A DNA stretch of 64,000 nucleotides from Nakamurella sp. A5-74 (GTDB lineage Bacteria > Actinomycetota > Actinomycetes > Mycobacteriales > Nakamurellaceae), in NCBI RefSeq assembly GCF_040438885.1, contig NZ_CP159218.1:1488001-1552000 (forward strand). The letters run 5' to 3'. A program made the translations under genes and the position numbers. The notes beneath the pieces are model-generated. The model was not told the DNA's origin. It saw nothing but the letters and a program-made list of their open reading frames with translations, and did not search any database. The stretch's first letter is position 1. Each line of letters opens with the position of its first letter. This document shows positions 1-10,151 of the stretch, in pieces.

Positions 1-570
1 CGAATGCCGATGCTGATCGCGCGAGCTGAACAGCCACCACAGCCCGGCGAGCGGCAGGATCACCGGGATGAAGACGTAGCCGTAGCCGAACTTCGACCAG
101 ACGGTGTCGTGCGGGAAGGCGCCGGGATCGATGAGTGAGGCCGCGCCGATCGTCAGCACACCCACCAGCTCGATGACGACGGCCACCCAGGTCAACCGCC
201 TCGACCACGGTTGCCGGCTGCCGAGACCCACCGTTGCGGCGATGTAGACCAGACCCGAGAACAACGACAGTGAGTAGGCCAGCGGCGCGTCGTCGAACTG
301 GGTCGCGAGCTGGACGCCGGCCCGCGCTGTCGCCGCGAGCGCGAAGATTCCGTAGACCACGGACAACAACCGCCGCGGACCGTCGCTGGCGGGTGCCGGA
401 TCGATCGCGGTGCCGGTCCCATCGGGGGTCCTCAGCTCGGTGCTCTCCAGCTCGGTGCTCTCCAGCTCGGTGCTGCCCAGGTCGGGAGAGCCGGCGGCGC
501 GCTCCGAGTGTGCTGGTTCGGACGGTGCTGGTTCGGACGGTGCTGGTTCGGACGGTGCTGGCTCAACCAC
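1..570 (-). CDS. conserved integral membrane protein, C-terminal part missing
   Basis: The frame is open on the minus strand from a GTG at 570-568 to the window edge, so the 3' end is outside. It starts inside the stop region of the upstream gene (8-base overlap GTGGTTGA), which implies translational coupling. The first 60 residues are low complexity: SEPAP-type units, then three STELE units, both made by 15-base tandem repeats. After that come about four hydrophobic segments, with recognisable stretches such as VYGIFALAATARAGVQLAT and APLAYSLSLFSGLVYIAAT. I recall this kind of protein as a conserved actinobacterial membrane protein of unknown function. The start is uncertain because the repeat tract offers no clear ribosome site. 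Confidence 0.72.
   Translation of the reverse strand, partial: MVEPAPSEPAPSEPAPSEPAHSERAAGSPDLGSTELESTELESTELRTPDGTGTAIDPAPASDGPRRLLSVVYGIFALAATARAGVQLATQFDDAPLAYSLSLFSGLVYIAATVGLGSRQPWSRRLTWVAVVIELVGVLTIGAASLIDPGAFPHDTVWSKFGYGYVFIPVILPLAGLWWLFSSRDQHRHS
433..555 (-). repeat. two in-frame 15-base tandem repeat tracts
   Basis: Positions 433-477 hold three units of cagctcggtgctctc (the last with two changes) and 511-555 hold three identical units of tgctggttcggacgg. Both lie in the N-terminal coding part of the minus-strand membrane protein and encode STELE and PAPSE repeats. Because the unit is a multiple of three, copy number changes would alter linker length without breaking the frame. Confidence 0.85.
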
Positions 571-922
571 GAACCCTCCAGAGTTGGTACAACCGCAGGG
601 TCATCACGGCGACGACCAGGCAGGTGAAGGCAAGTGCGGTCGAGCCCCACCGGGTTCGCTCCACCCTCGCGGCCCAGATGCCCGCGGGTAGCGGGACGAG
701 GATACCGATCGAGTAGGCGATGAAGGTGACGCTTTCGCCGAGCCCGGCGCCGGGTGCCCGGAACCAGGCGATCACCGACTGGGCGAGCACCGCCACCTGC
801 AGCACGCCGGCCGCCACGATCTGCCACCGGGCCGACGGGCGGCGCAGGTACGCCCACCCTCCGGTGACGGCAGCAAGAAGCAGCCCGAAGCCGAGCACCG
901 TCATGGAAGCGGACGTGAACAC
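563..922 (-). CDS. small four-helix membrane protein
   Basis: A 119-residue protein with four hydrophobic segments (around residues 7-25, 34-52, 63-82 and 92-108) and a short basic C-terminus ending in RVRG. A GTG at 922 gives MFTSASM; an ATG six codons later (904) gives a start directly before the first helix and is equally possible. The downstream membrane gene overlaps its stop by 8 bases, so the two form an operon. I do not recognise a characterised family. The length and helix count suggest a small integral membrane protein, not an enzyme. Confidence 0.7.
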   Translation of the reverse strand: MFTSASMTVLGFGLLLAAVTGGWAYLRRPSARWQIVAAGVLQVAVLAQSVIAWFRAPGAGLGESVTFIAYSIGILVPLPAGIWAARVERTRWGSTALAFTCLVVAVMTLRLYQLWRVRG

Positions 923-970
923 AGACCGAACGGTATCCGTCCCGGTCGCCGGCCCTGATCCTCGGGCCTG

Positions 971-1018
971 ACCGGCTGACCGGCTGACCGGCTGACCGGC
1001 TGACCGGCTGACCGCCTG
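971..1018. repeat. 8-base tandem repeat between divergent genes
   Basis: Five identical units of accggctg run from 971 to 1010, followed by a sixth with one change (accgcctg, 1011-1018). The tract lies in the 145-base gap between two divergently transcribed membrane protein genes, so copy number changes would alter promoter geometry on one or both sides. Confidence 0.9.
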
Positions 1019-1067
1019 TCGGTCCGGCGGGACCAGCGGCAGGCGTCGGGATTGCTACCGTCGCGGT

Positions 1068-3410
1068 GTGGCTTCCCTCCCGTCCGACGATCCCACCGTC
1101 GACGGGCAGCCGTCCGCGGAGCCCCCCGTCGTGCACCGGCTGCTCGCCCCCGCGGCACTGCTGCTGGGCGCTCTGCTGATCGGCGGTGCCGGCGCGGTCG
1201 GGGTGATCCAGACCAGCGGCGCGACCGGTGCGACGTCCGTCCCTGCCGCAGTCTGGGTGGTGGCGCTGCCGGGGATCCTCGCGGCCGTGGTGACCATCGT
1301 CCGGCCCCGTCTCGGTGCTGCCTTCGCGGCGGGAGCGGGGGCGTTGGCGGTGGTGCGGTTGCTCACGGATCTCTTCGTGCTCGTCGTGCCGGCCCAGGTG
1401 GTCAGGCCCGAGTTCTACTTCCCGAGCAGCACCCAGGTGCATCCGATGGGCGCGTCCTTCTTCGGCGCGGCATTGTTGATCGTCGGGGATCTGCTGCTGG
1501 TGGCCGGCGGCGTGCTGGGACTGCGCGCCGCCGATCGGAGCGTGCGCGGCCGGCTGGCCCCGGTAGGGCAGGCCCCGGACGGATCCGGGACCCAGTCCAG
1601 GTCTTCGTCGGACACGGCGTTCTCGTTCGGTTCCCGACCTGACCCGGTTCCCGCCGAGACCGGATCGCCGGTGGCGTCGGTGAATGTCCGGATGGTGGCG
1701 GTCGGACTGTTGGGGGTGGCGATCGCGGTCGTGCTCACCGTGCAGGTCCCGTACGTGGGCGGCTACCTCGACGATTTCTATGCCATCCCATCGGATCTCG
1801 GATCAACGCTCGGGCCGTTCCTGTTGGCGCTCTTGTCGGCGGGTGTGGTGATCCGGGCCGCCGGGTTCCCCCGCGCGATGGCGACCGCACTGCTCGCCGG
1901 CGCGGCGGCGATGTTCCTGGTGCCGATGCTGACTGCGGTGCTGGCGGTCTCCGGTGGGGCGCGGACCGCGCTCGCCACGGCGCCGCTGTTGCTGCCGATC
2001 GGTCTGCTCGTGATGATCGGCGCCGGCGTGCTCAGTGCGGTGCGGTGGGCAGACCCAGTCCCAGTCCCCGCGGCGTCGACGCGACGCACCCAGCTGGACG
2101 CCGCCCCGGGCCGCTCGCGGGCAGCCGCTGCCGGCACGTCTGCCGTTCCGAAGTCTGCTGCTCCGAAGTCTGCCGCCGGCAAATCTGCTGCTCCGAAGTC
2201 TGGCGCCGGGAAGTCTGGCGCCGGGAAGTCTGCTGCTCCGAAGTCTGGCGCCGGGAAGTCTGGCGCCGGGAAGTCTGGCGCCGGGAAGTCTGGCGCCGGG
2301 AAGTCTGCCGCCGCAAAATCTGCCGCCGCGAATTCTCGCGGATCGACACGGTCCGGTCCTGCTGCTGCCCTCGCCGGCCCGGATGCTGGCACGACAGCCC
2401 CGTACGCGGCGCGCCCCAGTGAGCCGATCGGTCTGATCGGCGCGGGGTTGGCAGCGCTCGCCGGCGTTGCGGCGCTCCTGGCGCCGGCCTCCGGGATGCT
2501 GCTGATCAACGGTCGCACGCCGGGATCCGAGCAGAAGAACTTCTTGCGCACCGGCCCGGTGGTCGGGTCCGGTGTCGACAGCGTGCTTGCCGTCCCGGCG
2601 ATCGTCGCGGGGGTCTCGTTGATCGGCTGCGCGCTCGTGGTGGTGCTCGGGCGGGTGCTGCGGCGGGAGTCGGTGGTAGCTGCTGCCAGGACGGCATCGG
2701 TGCTGGTGGTGGTCCTGCCGTTGGTCGCAGTCGCCGGGCCGCTCTCCAGCCTCGCGGTTTTGTCGACGGGTCAGGCCCAGGCCGCCCAGGCGCTGTCGGG
2801 CAACGCGCCCGCAGGATTCGAGGTCGATGTCTGGACTTCAGGCCACGGGGTCTGGTTGTTGGTCGCGGCCCTGGCGCTCGGGCTCGTTGCTGCAACCTGT
2901 TCGAGCACCGCTCTCTCTCGACGCAGCGAGGAGCTGACCTGGGGCCCGGACGACGATGCTGCGGACGCCGAGCGTCGCCGCCGCTGGTCGATGGCCGCAG
3001 CGGTGATCGCACTGGCGTTGCTGGGTACCTCCTTCACCGGGTGGGAGCTGCCGCTGGGCGCTGCATCCACATTCTTCTCCGGTGACGCCGCCTGGACGTG
3101 CTGGTTGCTCGTCCTCGGAGCCACGGTGGCCGCGGTGCTGATAGCGGTCGCGCGGTCGGCGGCAGTCGTCCTCGGTGCTGTGGTCGGAGCGGCGATCCTG
3201 CTGGCCTCCCGGCTGATCGTTCCGTCGGGCATCGTCGGCGCGCCGGGATTCGTCCGCCCCTGGGGCTGGTACCTGGGGTGCCTCGCGGTGCTGGCCATCC
3301 TCGCCATCGGCATCCTCACCGCCGGGTGGGTCGGCACCCTCGCTCGGGAAGCCGCCATGGGGAGCGCTCCCCATGTGGACAACCGGCCGAAACCGATCCG
3401 GGAGCGCTAG
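1068..3410 (+). CDS. large polytopic membrane protein with Lys-rich repeat linker
   Basis: A 780-residue protein from a GTG start. An N-terminal block of about seven hydrophobic segments (residues 25-325) is followed by a cationic linker at about residues 362-421 and a second hydrophobic block (about 450-765). The linker contains 12 units of a K-S-(A/G)-A-(P/G) pentad, giving 12 lysines and no acidic residue. The C-terminus is cytosolic-looking and basic (RPKPIRER). I do not recognise a named family. The gene faces away from the small membrane gene pair and is followed by a WXG100 gene. The tail resembles the Lys/Ala/Ser/Pro tails of histone-H1-like bacterial proteins, but that is only a compositional likeness. 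Confidence 0.75.
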   Translation: MASLPSDDPTVDGQPSAEPPVVHRLLAPAALLLGALLIGGAGAVGVIQTSGATGATSVPAAVWVVALPGILAAVVTIVRPRLGAAFAAGAGALAVVRLLTDLFVLVVPAQVVRPEFYFPSSTQVHPMGASFFGAALLIVGDLLLVAGGVLGLRAADRSVRGRLAPVGQAPDGSGTQSRSSSDTAFSFGSRPDPVPAETGSPVASVNVRMVAVGLLGVAIAVVLTVQVPYVGGYLDDFYAIPSDLGSTLGPFLLALLSAGVVIRAAGFPRAMATALLAGAAAMFLVPMLTAVLAVSGGARTALATAPLLLPIGLLVMIGAGVLSAVRWADPVPVPAASTRRTQLDAAPGRSRAAAAGTSAVPKSAAPKSAAGKSAAPKSGAGKSGAGKSAAPKSGAGKSGAGKSGAGKSGAGKSAAAKSAAANSRGSTRSGPAAALAGPDAGTTAPYAARPSEPIGLIGAGLAALAGVAALLAPASGMLLINGRTPGSEQKNFLRTGPVVGSGVDSVLAVPAIVAGVSLIGCALVVVLGRVLRRESVVAAARTASVLVVVLPLVAVAGPLSSLAVLSTGQAQAAQALSGNAPAGFEVDVWTSGHGVWLLVAALALGLVAATCSSTALSRRSEELTWGPDDDAADAERRRRWSMAAAVIALALLGTSFTGWELPLGAASTFFSGDAAWTCWLLVLGATVAAVLIAVARSAAVVLGAVVGAAILLASRLIVPSGIVGAPGFVRPWGWYLGCLAVLAILAIGILTAGWVGTLAREAAMGSAPHVDNRPKPIRER
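2151..2330 (+). repeat. twelve 15-base tandem repeats
   Basis: Twelve consecutive 15-base units beginning aagtctggcgccggg or aagtctgctgctccg (the last begins aaatct), all in frame. They encode the KSGAG/KSAAP pentads of the linker in the 780-residue membrane protein. The pattern of two unit types in alternating runs suggests expansion by slippage or unequal crossover. Confidence 0.9.
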
Positions 3411-3513
3411 CGTCGGAGCAGACAGGGAGCGGCCGATACGGCCGTCCCGGGTACGCACCGATCAAATGAGTGGCTGCGGGCGTGTCACGTCCATGAGGCT
3501 GGGAGGAACGACC

Positions 3514-3816
3514 ATGACTGCAGGCGTTTTCGCGTTCAACGAGGACAGCGGCAAGACCGTCAAGAGCAACATCGGCACCCTGATGACCGACCTGACCTCC
3601 ACGTTGTCCGATCTCGACAACTTCGTGGTCAAGGTCAAGGCCGACTGGGACGGCGACGAGATGGAGACGTACAACACCACCTACACCGGCTGGAAGACCA
3701 ATGCCGATCAGGTGAAGGAGATCCTGGACGGGGTCGGACAGGCCATCGGCTCGGTGAACGAGGGTGTCCACGAGATGCGGGAGAGCGTGCGCTCCTCGCT
3801 CAAGGAAGAGGGCTGA
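3514..3816 (+). CDS. WXG100-family protein
   Basis: A 100-residue protein in the size range of ESAT-6-like WXG100 proteins. The motif W-D-G sits near the middle (KADWDGDEMETY), flanked by two predicted helices with a helical C-terminal half ending SSLKEEG, as expected for the helix-turn-helix hairpin of the family. The ATG at 3514 is preceded by gggagg at 3501-3506; the frame is open further upstream, but this start fits the family length. WXG100 proteins are usually secreted by type VII (ESX/Ess) systems as dimers. No ESX component (EccC, EccD, mycosin) or partner WXG100 gene is in the window, so this copy is an orphan here. Confidence 0.88.
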   Translation: MTAGVFAFNEDSGKTVKSNIGTLMTDLTSTLSDLDNFVVKVKADWDGDEMETYNTTYTGWKTNADQVKEILDGVGQAIGSVNEGVHEMRESVRSSLKEEG

Positions 3817-4011
3817 CGCTCCGGCCGACGGTCGGGGTGGGAAAGCTCACCGCACGCGGATTCGTCCAGCGCAGTCCGCGTCAGTAGGGTTTGTCGCGGC
3901 GGTCCACGGCGCGACCGGCCTGCTCCGGCGTGAAGTCATCGCCCGCAGGGATCGATGTGAATCGACGTCGCGCTGACCGCTGACGCGTTCATCGAACCCT
4001 CGGGAGCACAT

Positions 4012-5178
4012 GTGGACCTGTACGAGTACCAGGCCAAGGAAATGTTCACCGCGCACGGCGTTCCGGCACCCGCCGGCACCGTCGCAACCACCGTCGAAGA
4101 TGCTGTCGCCGCAGCCGAGAAGTACGGCCCGCCGGTGATGGTGAAGTCGCAGGTCAAGATCGGTGGCCGCGGCAAGGCCGGCGGCGTGAAGTTCTCGCCG
4201 AGCATCGACGCCGCCCGGCAGAACGCCGAAGCGATCCTGGGCCTGGACATCAAGGGCCACATCACCCGCCAGATCCTGATCACCCCCGCCAGCGACATCG
4301 AGGCGGAGTACTACGTCTCGTTCCTGCTCGACCGGTCCAACCGCACGTACCTGGCGATGGCCACGCACGAGGGCGGCATGGAGATCGAGCAGCTCGCCGA
4401 GGAGCGCCCCGACGCGCTCGCCAGGATCCCGGTCGACGCCATCACCGGCGTCGACGCGGCCAAGGCCGCCGAGATCGCCGATGCCGGCAAGTTCCCCGCC
4501 GAGGTCCGCGACCAGGTCATCGAGGTCCTGCAGGGCCTGTGGAAGACGTTCGTCGCCGAGGACGCAACGCTCGTCGAGGTCAACCCGCTCGTCAAGGACG
4601 GCGACGGCAAGGTCGTCGCGCTCGACGGCAAGGTCAGCCTGGACGACAACGCCGGCTTCCGTCATCCCGATCACGCCGCGCTCGCCGACGATGCCGCCGG
4701 TGACCCGCTGGAGAACAGGGCCAAGTCGCTCGACCTCAACTACGTCAAGCTCGACGGCGAGGTCGGCATCATCGGCAACGGTGCCGGGCTCGTCATGTCG
4801 ACCCTCGATGTCGTCGCGTACGCCGGTGAGCACCATGGCGGCGTCAAGCCCGCCAACTTCCTCGACATCGGCGGCGGCGCCAACGCCCAGGTGATGGCCA
4901 ACGGACTCGACATCATCCTGTCCGACGACCAGGTCAAGGCGGTGTTCGTCAACGTCTTCGGCGGCATCACCGCGTGCGACGAGGTCGCCCAGGGCATCGT
5001 CGGTGCGCTCGAGCTGCTGGGCGATGCTGCGACCAAGCCGCTGGTCGTCCGGCTCGACGGCAACAACGTCGAGAAGGGTCGCCAGATCCTGAACGACCGC
5101 AACCACCCGCTCGTCACCCTGGCCGACACGATGGACGCCGGTGCCGATCTCGCTGCAGCCAAAGCTGCTGGTAAGTAA
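4012..5178 (+). CDS. sucC: succinyl-CoA ligase (ADP-forming) subunit beta
   Basis: This is the beta subunit of the TCA-cycle enzyme that interconverts succinyl-CoA and succinate with nucleotide phosphorylation. The 388-residue length is normal. The N-terminus [12 protein letters not shown] is the family hallmark, followed by the ATP-grasp fold with [17 protein letters not shown], and a C-terminal ligase domain with the GGxN-type segment [12 protein letters not shown]. The GTG start at 4012 is preceded by gggag at 4002-4006. It lies 14 bases upstream of sucD and the two are certainly co-transcribed. Confidence 0.97.
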   Translation: MDLYEYQAKEMFTAHGVPAPAGTVATTVEDAVAAAEKYGPPVMVKSQVKIGGRGKAGGVKFSPSIDAARQNAEAILGLDIKGHITRQILITPASDIEAEYYVSFLLDRSNRTYLAMATHEGGMEIEQLAEERPDALARIPVDAITGVDAAKAAEIADAGKFPAEVRDQVIEVLQGLWKTFVAEDATLVEVNPLVKDGDGKVVALDGKVSLDDNAGFRHPDHAALADDAAGDPLENRAKSLDLNYVKLDGEVGIIGNGAGLVMSTLDVVAYAGEHHGGVKPANFLDIGGGANAQVMANGLDIILSDDQVKAVFVNVFGGITACDEVAQGIVGALELLGDAATKPLVVRLDGNNVEKGRQILNDRNHPLVTLADTMDAGADLAAAKAAGK

Positions 5179-5192
5179 GGGATCTCAAGAAC

Positions 5193-6095
5193 ATGTCGAT
5201 CTTTCTGAACAAGGACTCCCGGATCATCGTCCAGGGCATCACCGGCGGGATGGGTGCCAAGCACACCGCGCTGATGATGGACTCCGGTGCCAACATCGTG
5301 GGAGGCGTCAACGCCCGCAAGGCCGGCACCACGGTCACCCACAAGAACGCCGAGGGCACCGACGTCGAACTGCCGGTGTTCGCAGGAGTCGCCGAGGCCA
5401 TCGAGAAGACCGGGGCGAACGTCTCCGTCGCCTTCGTTCCGCCGGCCTTCTCCAAGGACGCTGTCGTCGAGGCCATCGACGCCGAGATTCCGCTGCTGGT
5501 GATCATCACCGAAGGCATCCCGGTGCAGGACTCCGCGTGGTTCTGGCAGTACTGCCAGAACAAGGGCAACAAGACCCGGATCATCGGGCCGAACTGCCCC
5601 GGCATCATCACCCCGGGCGAGTCGCTCGCAGGCATCACACCGCACACCATCACCGGTTCCGGTCCGGTCGGCCTGGTCTCGAAGTCGGGCACGCTGACCT
5701 ACCAGATGATGTACGAGCTGCGTGATCTCGGCTTCTCCACCGCCATCGGCATCGGCGGCGACCCGATCGTCGGCACCACGCACATCGACGCGCTCGCCGC
5801 GTTCGAGGCCGACCCCGACACCAAGGCCATCGTGATGATCGGCGAGATCGGTGGTGACGCCGAGGAGCGGGCAGCTGCCTACATCAAGGAGCACGTGACG
5901 AAGCCGGTCGTCGGCTACGTCGCCGGCTTCACCGCCCCCGAGGGCAAGACCATGGGCCACGCCGGCGCCATCGTCTCCGGCTCCGCCGGAACCGCCCAGG
6001 CGAAGAAGGAGGCCCTCGAGGCCGCCGGTGTTCGCGTCGGCAAGACCCCCACCGAGACCGCCAACCTGATGCGCGAGCTGCTGGCGTCCTCCTGA
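5193..6095 (+). CDS. sucD: succinyl-CoA ligase (ADP-forming) subunit alpha
   Basis: The alpha subunit of succinyl-CoA synthetase, 300 residues. It has the CoA-binding Rossmann domain ([19 protein letters not shown]) and the C-terminal ligase domain with the phosphohistidine segment [12 protein letters not shown], where the histidine carries the phosphate during catalysis. The ATG at 5193 follows aaggg at 5177-5181, which overlaps the sucC stop. The next gene on the same strand starts 406 bases downstream, so sucCD is likely its own transcript. Confidence 0.97.
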   Translation: MSIFLNKDSRIIVQGITGGMGAKHTALMMDSGANIVGGVNARKAGTTVTHKNAEGTDVELPVFAGVAEAIEKTGANVSVAFVPPAFSKDAVVEAIDAEIPLLVIITEGIPVQDSAWFWQYCQNKGNKTRIIGPNCPGIITPGESLAGITPHTITGSGPVGLVSKSGTLTYQMMYELRDLGFSTAIGIGGDPIVGTTHIDALAAFEADPDTKAIVMIGEIGGDAEERAAAYIKEHVTKPVVGYVAGFTAPEGKTMGHAGAIVSGSAGTAQAKKEALEAAGVRVGKTPTETANLMRELLASS

Positions 6096-6501
6096 TCAGC
6101 CCGGTTCGGCGCTGATCCGAACGCTTTCGACGAGCCCGTCGCACCGCTTCGCTGCGGTCGGCGGGTTCTGTCGTTCGTTCGTGATGACTGTCGTCAGTGG
6201 TGACGGTTGTCGGTGAACGCTGCGGCCGACCCCGGCCGCATTCCCGATGGTCAGAAACGGGCGTCCGAAGGCCCCGGAACGACTGTCCGGCATACGACTG
6301 GCGGACGCGCAGGTGGCCGGGTGCTTCGGCTGGGCGATCCGGTGGTGCGCGGTGTCAGGCGGCGCGCGGTGGTGCACCGGATCGTCGATCCGCCCCGTGT
6401 ACATCCGGGAGTTGCGGGTTCCGCGAGTCCGCTCCGCCGTTCAGGCGCGGCGGGTAGGTTGACCACGACGAGATTTCGATCCCAGTGAGGTAGGTACTCC
6501 C
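6096..6501. other. 406-base intergenic region without a gene
   Basis: Apart from the possible hairpin at 6135-6165, nothing convincing is seen. The short open frames here have no ribosome site and no codon bias, and overlap one another in all frames. The 3' end presumably contains the promoter of the following DUF5336 gene; I cannot place its boxes confidently. Confidence 0.6.
6135..6165 (+). terminator. possible sucCD terminator hairpin
   Basis: The arms cccgtcgcaccgc and gcggtcggcggg pair with one bulge around the loop ttcgct, 40 bases after the sucD stop. There is no T tract, which is common for actinobacterial hairpins, so the call is tentative. Confidence 0.4.
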
Positions 6502-7593
6502 ATGAGCTCTCCGTACGGTCCCCCGCAGGGCGGTGCACCCCAGGGTCCGCAGGGCCCCCAGGGTCCCGGCCCCTATGGTCCGCCTCCCGGTCAGTGGGGT
6601 CCCGGCCCCGGTCAGGGTGGCCCCCAGGGTCCCGGCCAGAGTGGCCCCGGTTCGTTCGGTCCCGGTGGCCCCCAGGGTCAGGGTGGCCCCCAGGGTCCCG
6701 GTGGCTACGGCCAGCCGCAGTTCGCACCGCAGACCCCGAAGAAGCCGCTCGACCTCGGCAGGATCCTGCCGCTCGCAGTGGGTGGTCTCGGCCTGCTGAA
6801 CTTCATCTGGGGCTTCCTGCCGTTCGTCGGGAGCGACTCCGAGTACAGCAGCGTCAGCTCCAACTCATACGAGAGCGGCCTCGCCTGGATTCCGGCCCTG
6901 TTCCTGATCGGCGGCCTGTTGGCCATCGGGCCGATCCTGCCGAAGGCCCCCAAGGCCGGCTATGCGGCTGCTGTCATCTCGGTGGTCACGTGGCTGGTGA
7001 CGTTGTTCACCCTGATCGCCGTCACGGGCGTCAAGATCGGTTTCATCCTGACGCTGATCGTCGGGTTCTTCCAGGCCGCGGCCGCGGTCGCGTTGTGGCT
7101 CTTCGACGCCGGCGTGGTCAAGGCCACCGCCGACGGCTCGGTGGCCGTGAGCACCCAGCAGTTCGGTGCCCAGATGGGCCAGGGTGGCTACGGTCCGGGC
7201 GCCCCGTCCGGTCAGGGTCCCAGCCAGCAGTCCGGTTTCAGCGGGCCTTCGTCGTCGGGCAGCCCGTCGGGCAGCTCCTCGTCCGAGTCCTTCGGCGGCT
7301 ACTCAGGGCAGCCGTCGTCGCAGGGACAGTCCGCCTCGCAGCCGTCCTACGGCGCTCCGGCCTCCTCCTACCCCGGCGCAGCTCCGACGACCGGTCCGAC
7401 CGGCTATGGCGGGTACCCCGCCGCCGGCGCACCCGAGGAGCAGACCGCGATCTACCGCGGCAGCGAGACCGGCACCGACCCGGGAACCTCCGCGCCGTCC
7501 GACACCCCGTCAGAAGCCGCCGGGGCTCCGGATCTGAACAAGCGCGACGGGGACGACGACAACCCCGACGCGACCCAGCAGGTTCGTTTCTGA
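6502..7593 (+). CDS. DUF5336 membrane protein (34 kDa antigen-like)
   Basis: A 363-residue protein with a Pro/Gly/Gln-rich N-terminus (about residues 1-75), four hydrophobic segments (about 85-105, 130-150, 158-180 and 185-207), and a long Ser/Gly/Gln/Pro-rich C-terminal tail. Architecture and position match mycobacterial Rv0954, the 34 kDa antigenic protein homologue, which also lies between sucD and perM (family knowledge recalled, not searched). The function is not established; an envelope or division role is often suggested because of the neighbour. The ATG at 6502 follows gaggtagg. Confidence 0.82.
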   Translation: MSSPYGPPQGGAPQGPQGPQGPGPYGPPPGQWGPGPGQGGPQGPGQSGPGSFGPGGPQGQGGPQGPGGYGQPQFAPQTPKKPLDLGRILPLAVGGLGLLNFIWGFLPFVGSDSEYSSVSSNSYESGLAWIPALFLIGGLLAIGPILPKAPKAGYAAAVISVVTWLVTLFTLIAVTGVKIGFILTLIVGFFQAAAAVALWLFDAGVVKATADGSVAVSTQQFGAQMGQGGYGPGAPSGQGPSQQSGFSGPSSSGSPSGSSSSESFGGYSGQPSSQGQSASQPSYGAPASSYPGAAPTTGPTGYGGYPAAGAPEEQTAIYRGSETGTDPGTSAPSDTPSEAAGAPDLNKRDGDDDNPDATQQVRF

Positions 7594-7631
7594 ACCGACG
7601 CACCTCTCGAACCGACGGACCGCAACCGGTC

Positions 7632-9389
<1,758 letters not shown>

Positions 9390-9461
9390 GCTGGTCCGGA
9401 CCGGGTTCGGCCATCACCCGAACAGCCGCACCCACCTGCCCGCCGCGACCGGAAGACCCGT

Positions 9462-10151
9462 GTGACCCAGGATTCCCGTGTGACCGAACCGGTTCCCGCC
9501 GATCCGCGCACCGCGGCCGACGGCGACAGCGATGCGCCGACTGACTCCGTCCGTCGGGTCGTGGTGCTGATCTCCGGCGGCGGATCCAACTTGGCCGCGC
9601 TGCTGCTGGCGCAGAGCGATCCCGGCTACGGCGCACGGGTCGTTGCCGTCGGCGCCGACCGGCGCAGCGCCGGTGGGCTGCAATTGGCGGCCGACGCCGG
9701 TGTCCCCACCTTCGTCACCAGCGTCCGTGACTTCGACGAACGCGCCGCCTGGGACGCCGCCCTGACCGATGCGGTCGCTGAGCAGCGTCCTGATCTGATC
9801 GTCTCCGCAGGCTTTCTCAAGCTGGTGGGCGATCAGTTCCTGGCGGCCTTCGGCGACCGGTACCTGAACACCCACAACGCCCTGCTGCCGGCGTTCCCGG
9901 GCATGCACGGCCCGGCCGACGCGCTGGCGTACGGCGTCCGGATCGCCGGGGCGACATTGTTCTTCGTCGACGGCGGCATCGACACCGGACCGATCGTCGC
10001 GCAGGTGGCAGTTCCGGTCCTGCCGGACGACGACGTCGACACCCTCACCGAACGCATCAAGATCGCCGAGCGTGCCCAGCTGGTCGAGTACATCGGCCGG
10101 TTGGCGCGCGACGGTTGGACCATCGACGGCAGGAAGGTCACCACCCCATGA
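9462..10151 (+). CDS. purN: phosphoribosylglycinamide formyltransferase
   Basis: GAR transformylase, the 10-formyltetrahydrofolate-dependent step of purine synthesis. The 229 residues begin with a variable N-terminal extension of about 30. The fold starts at [15 protein letters not shown] and the catalytic segment [15 protein letters not shown] keeps the family Asn and His; the later DTGPIVAQ keeps the catalytic Asp. The GTG at 9462 is chosen, but the GTG at 9480 is equally plausible. The stop overlaps the purH start (ATGA), so the two genes are coupled. Confidence 0.95.
   Translation: MTQDSRVTEPVPADPRTAADGDSDAPTDSVRRVVVLISGGGSNLAALLLAQSDPGYGARVVAVGADRRSAGGLQLAADAGVPTFVTSVRDFDERAAWDAALTDAVAEQRPDLIVSAGFLKLVGDQFLAAFGDRYLNTHNALLPAFPGMHGPADALAYGVRIAGATLFFVDGGIDTGPIVAQVAVPVLPDDDVDTLTERIKIAERAQLVEYIGRLARDGWTIDGRKVTTP

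Noticed and set aside
3847-5106. Long minus-strand open frame (419 codons) across sucC, and a similar one across sucD
   Set aside because: It mirrors the codon bias of the sense genes, is full of Asp/Val/Gly typical of GC-rich antisense, and the sense genes are certain.
6197-6488. Three overlapping short frames in the gap after sucD
   Set aside because: No ribosome sites, no codon bias, mutually overlapping; treated as noise.
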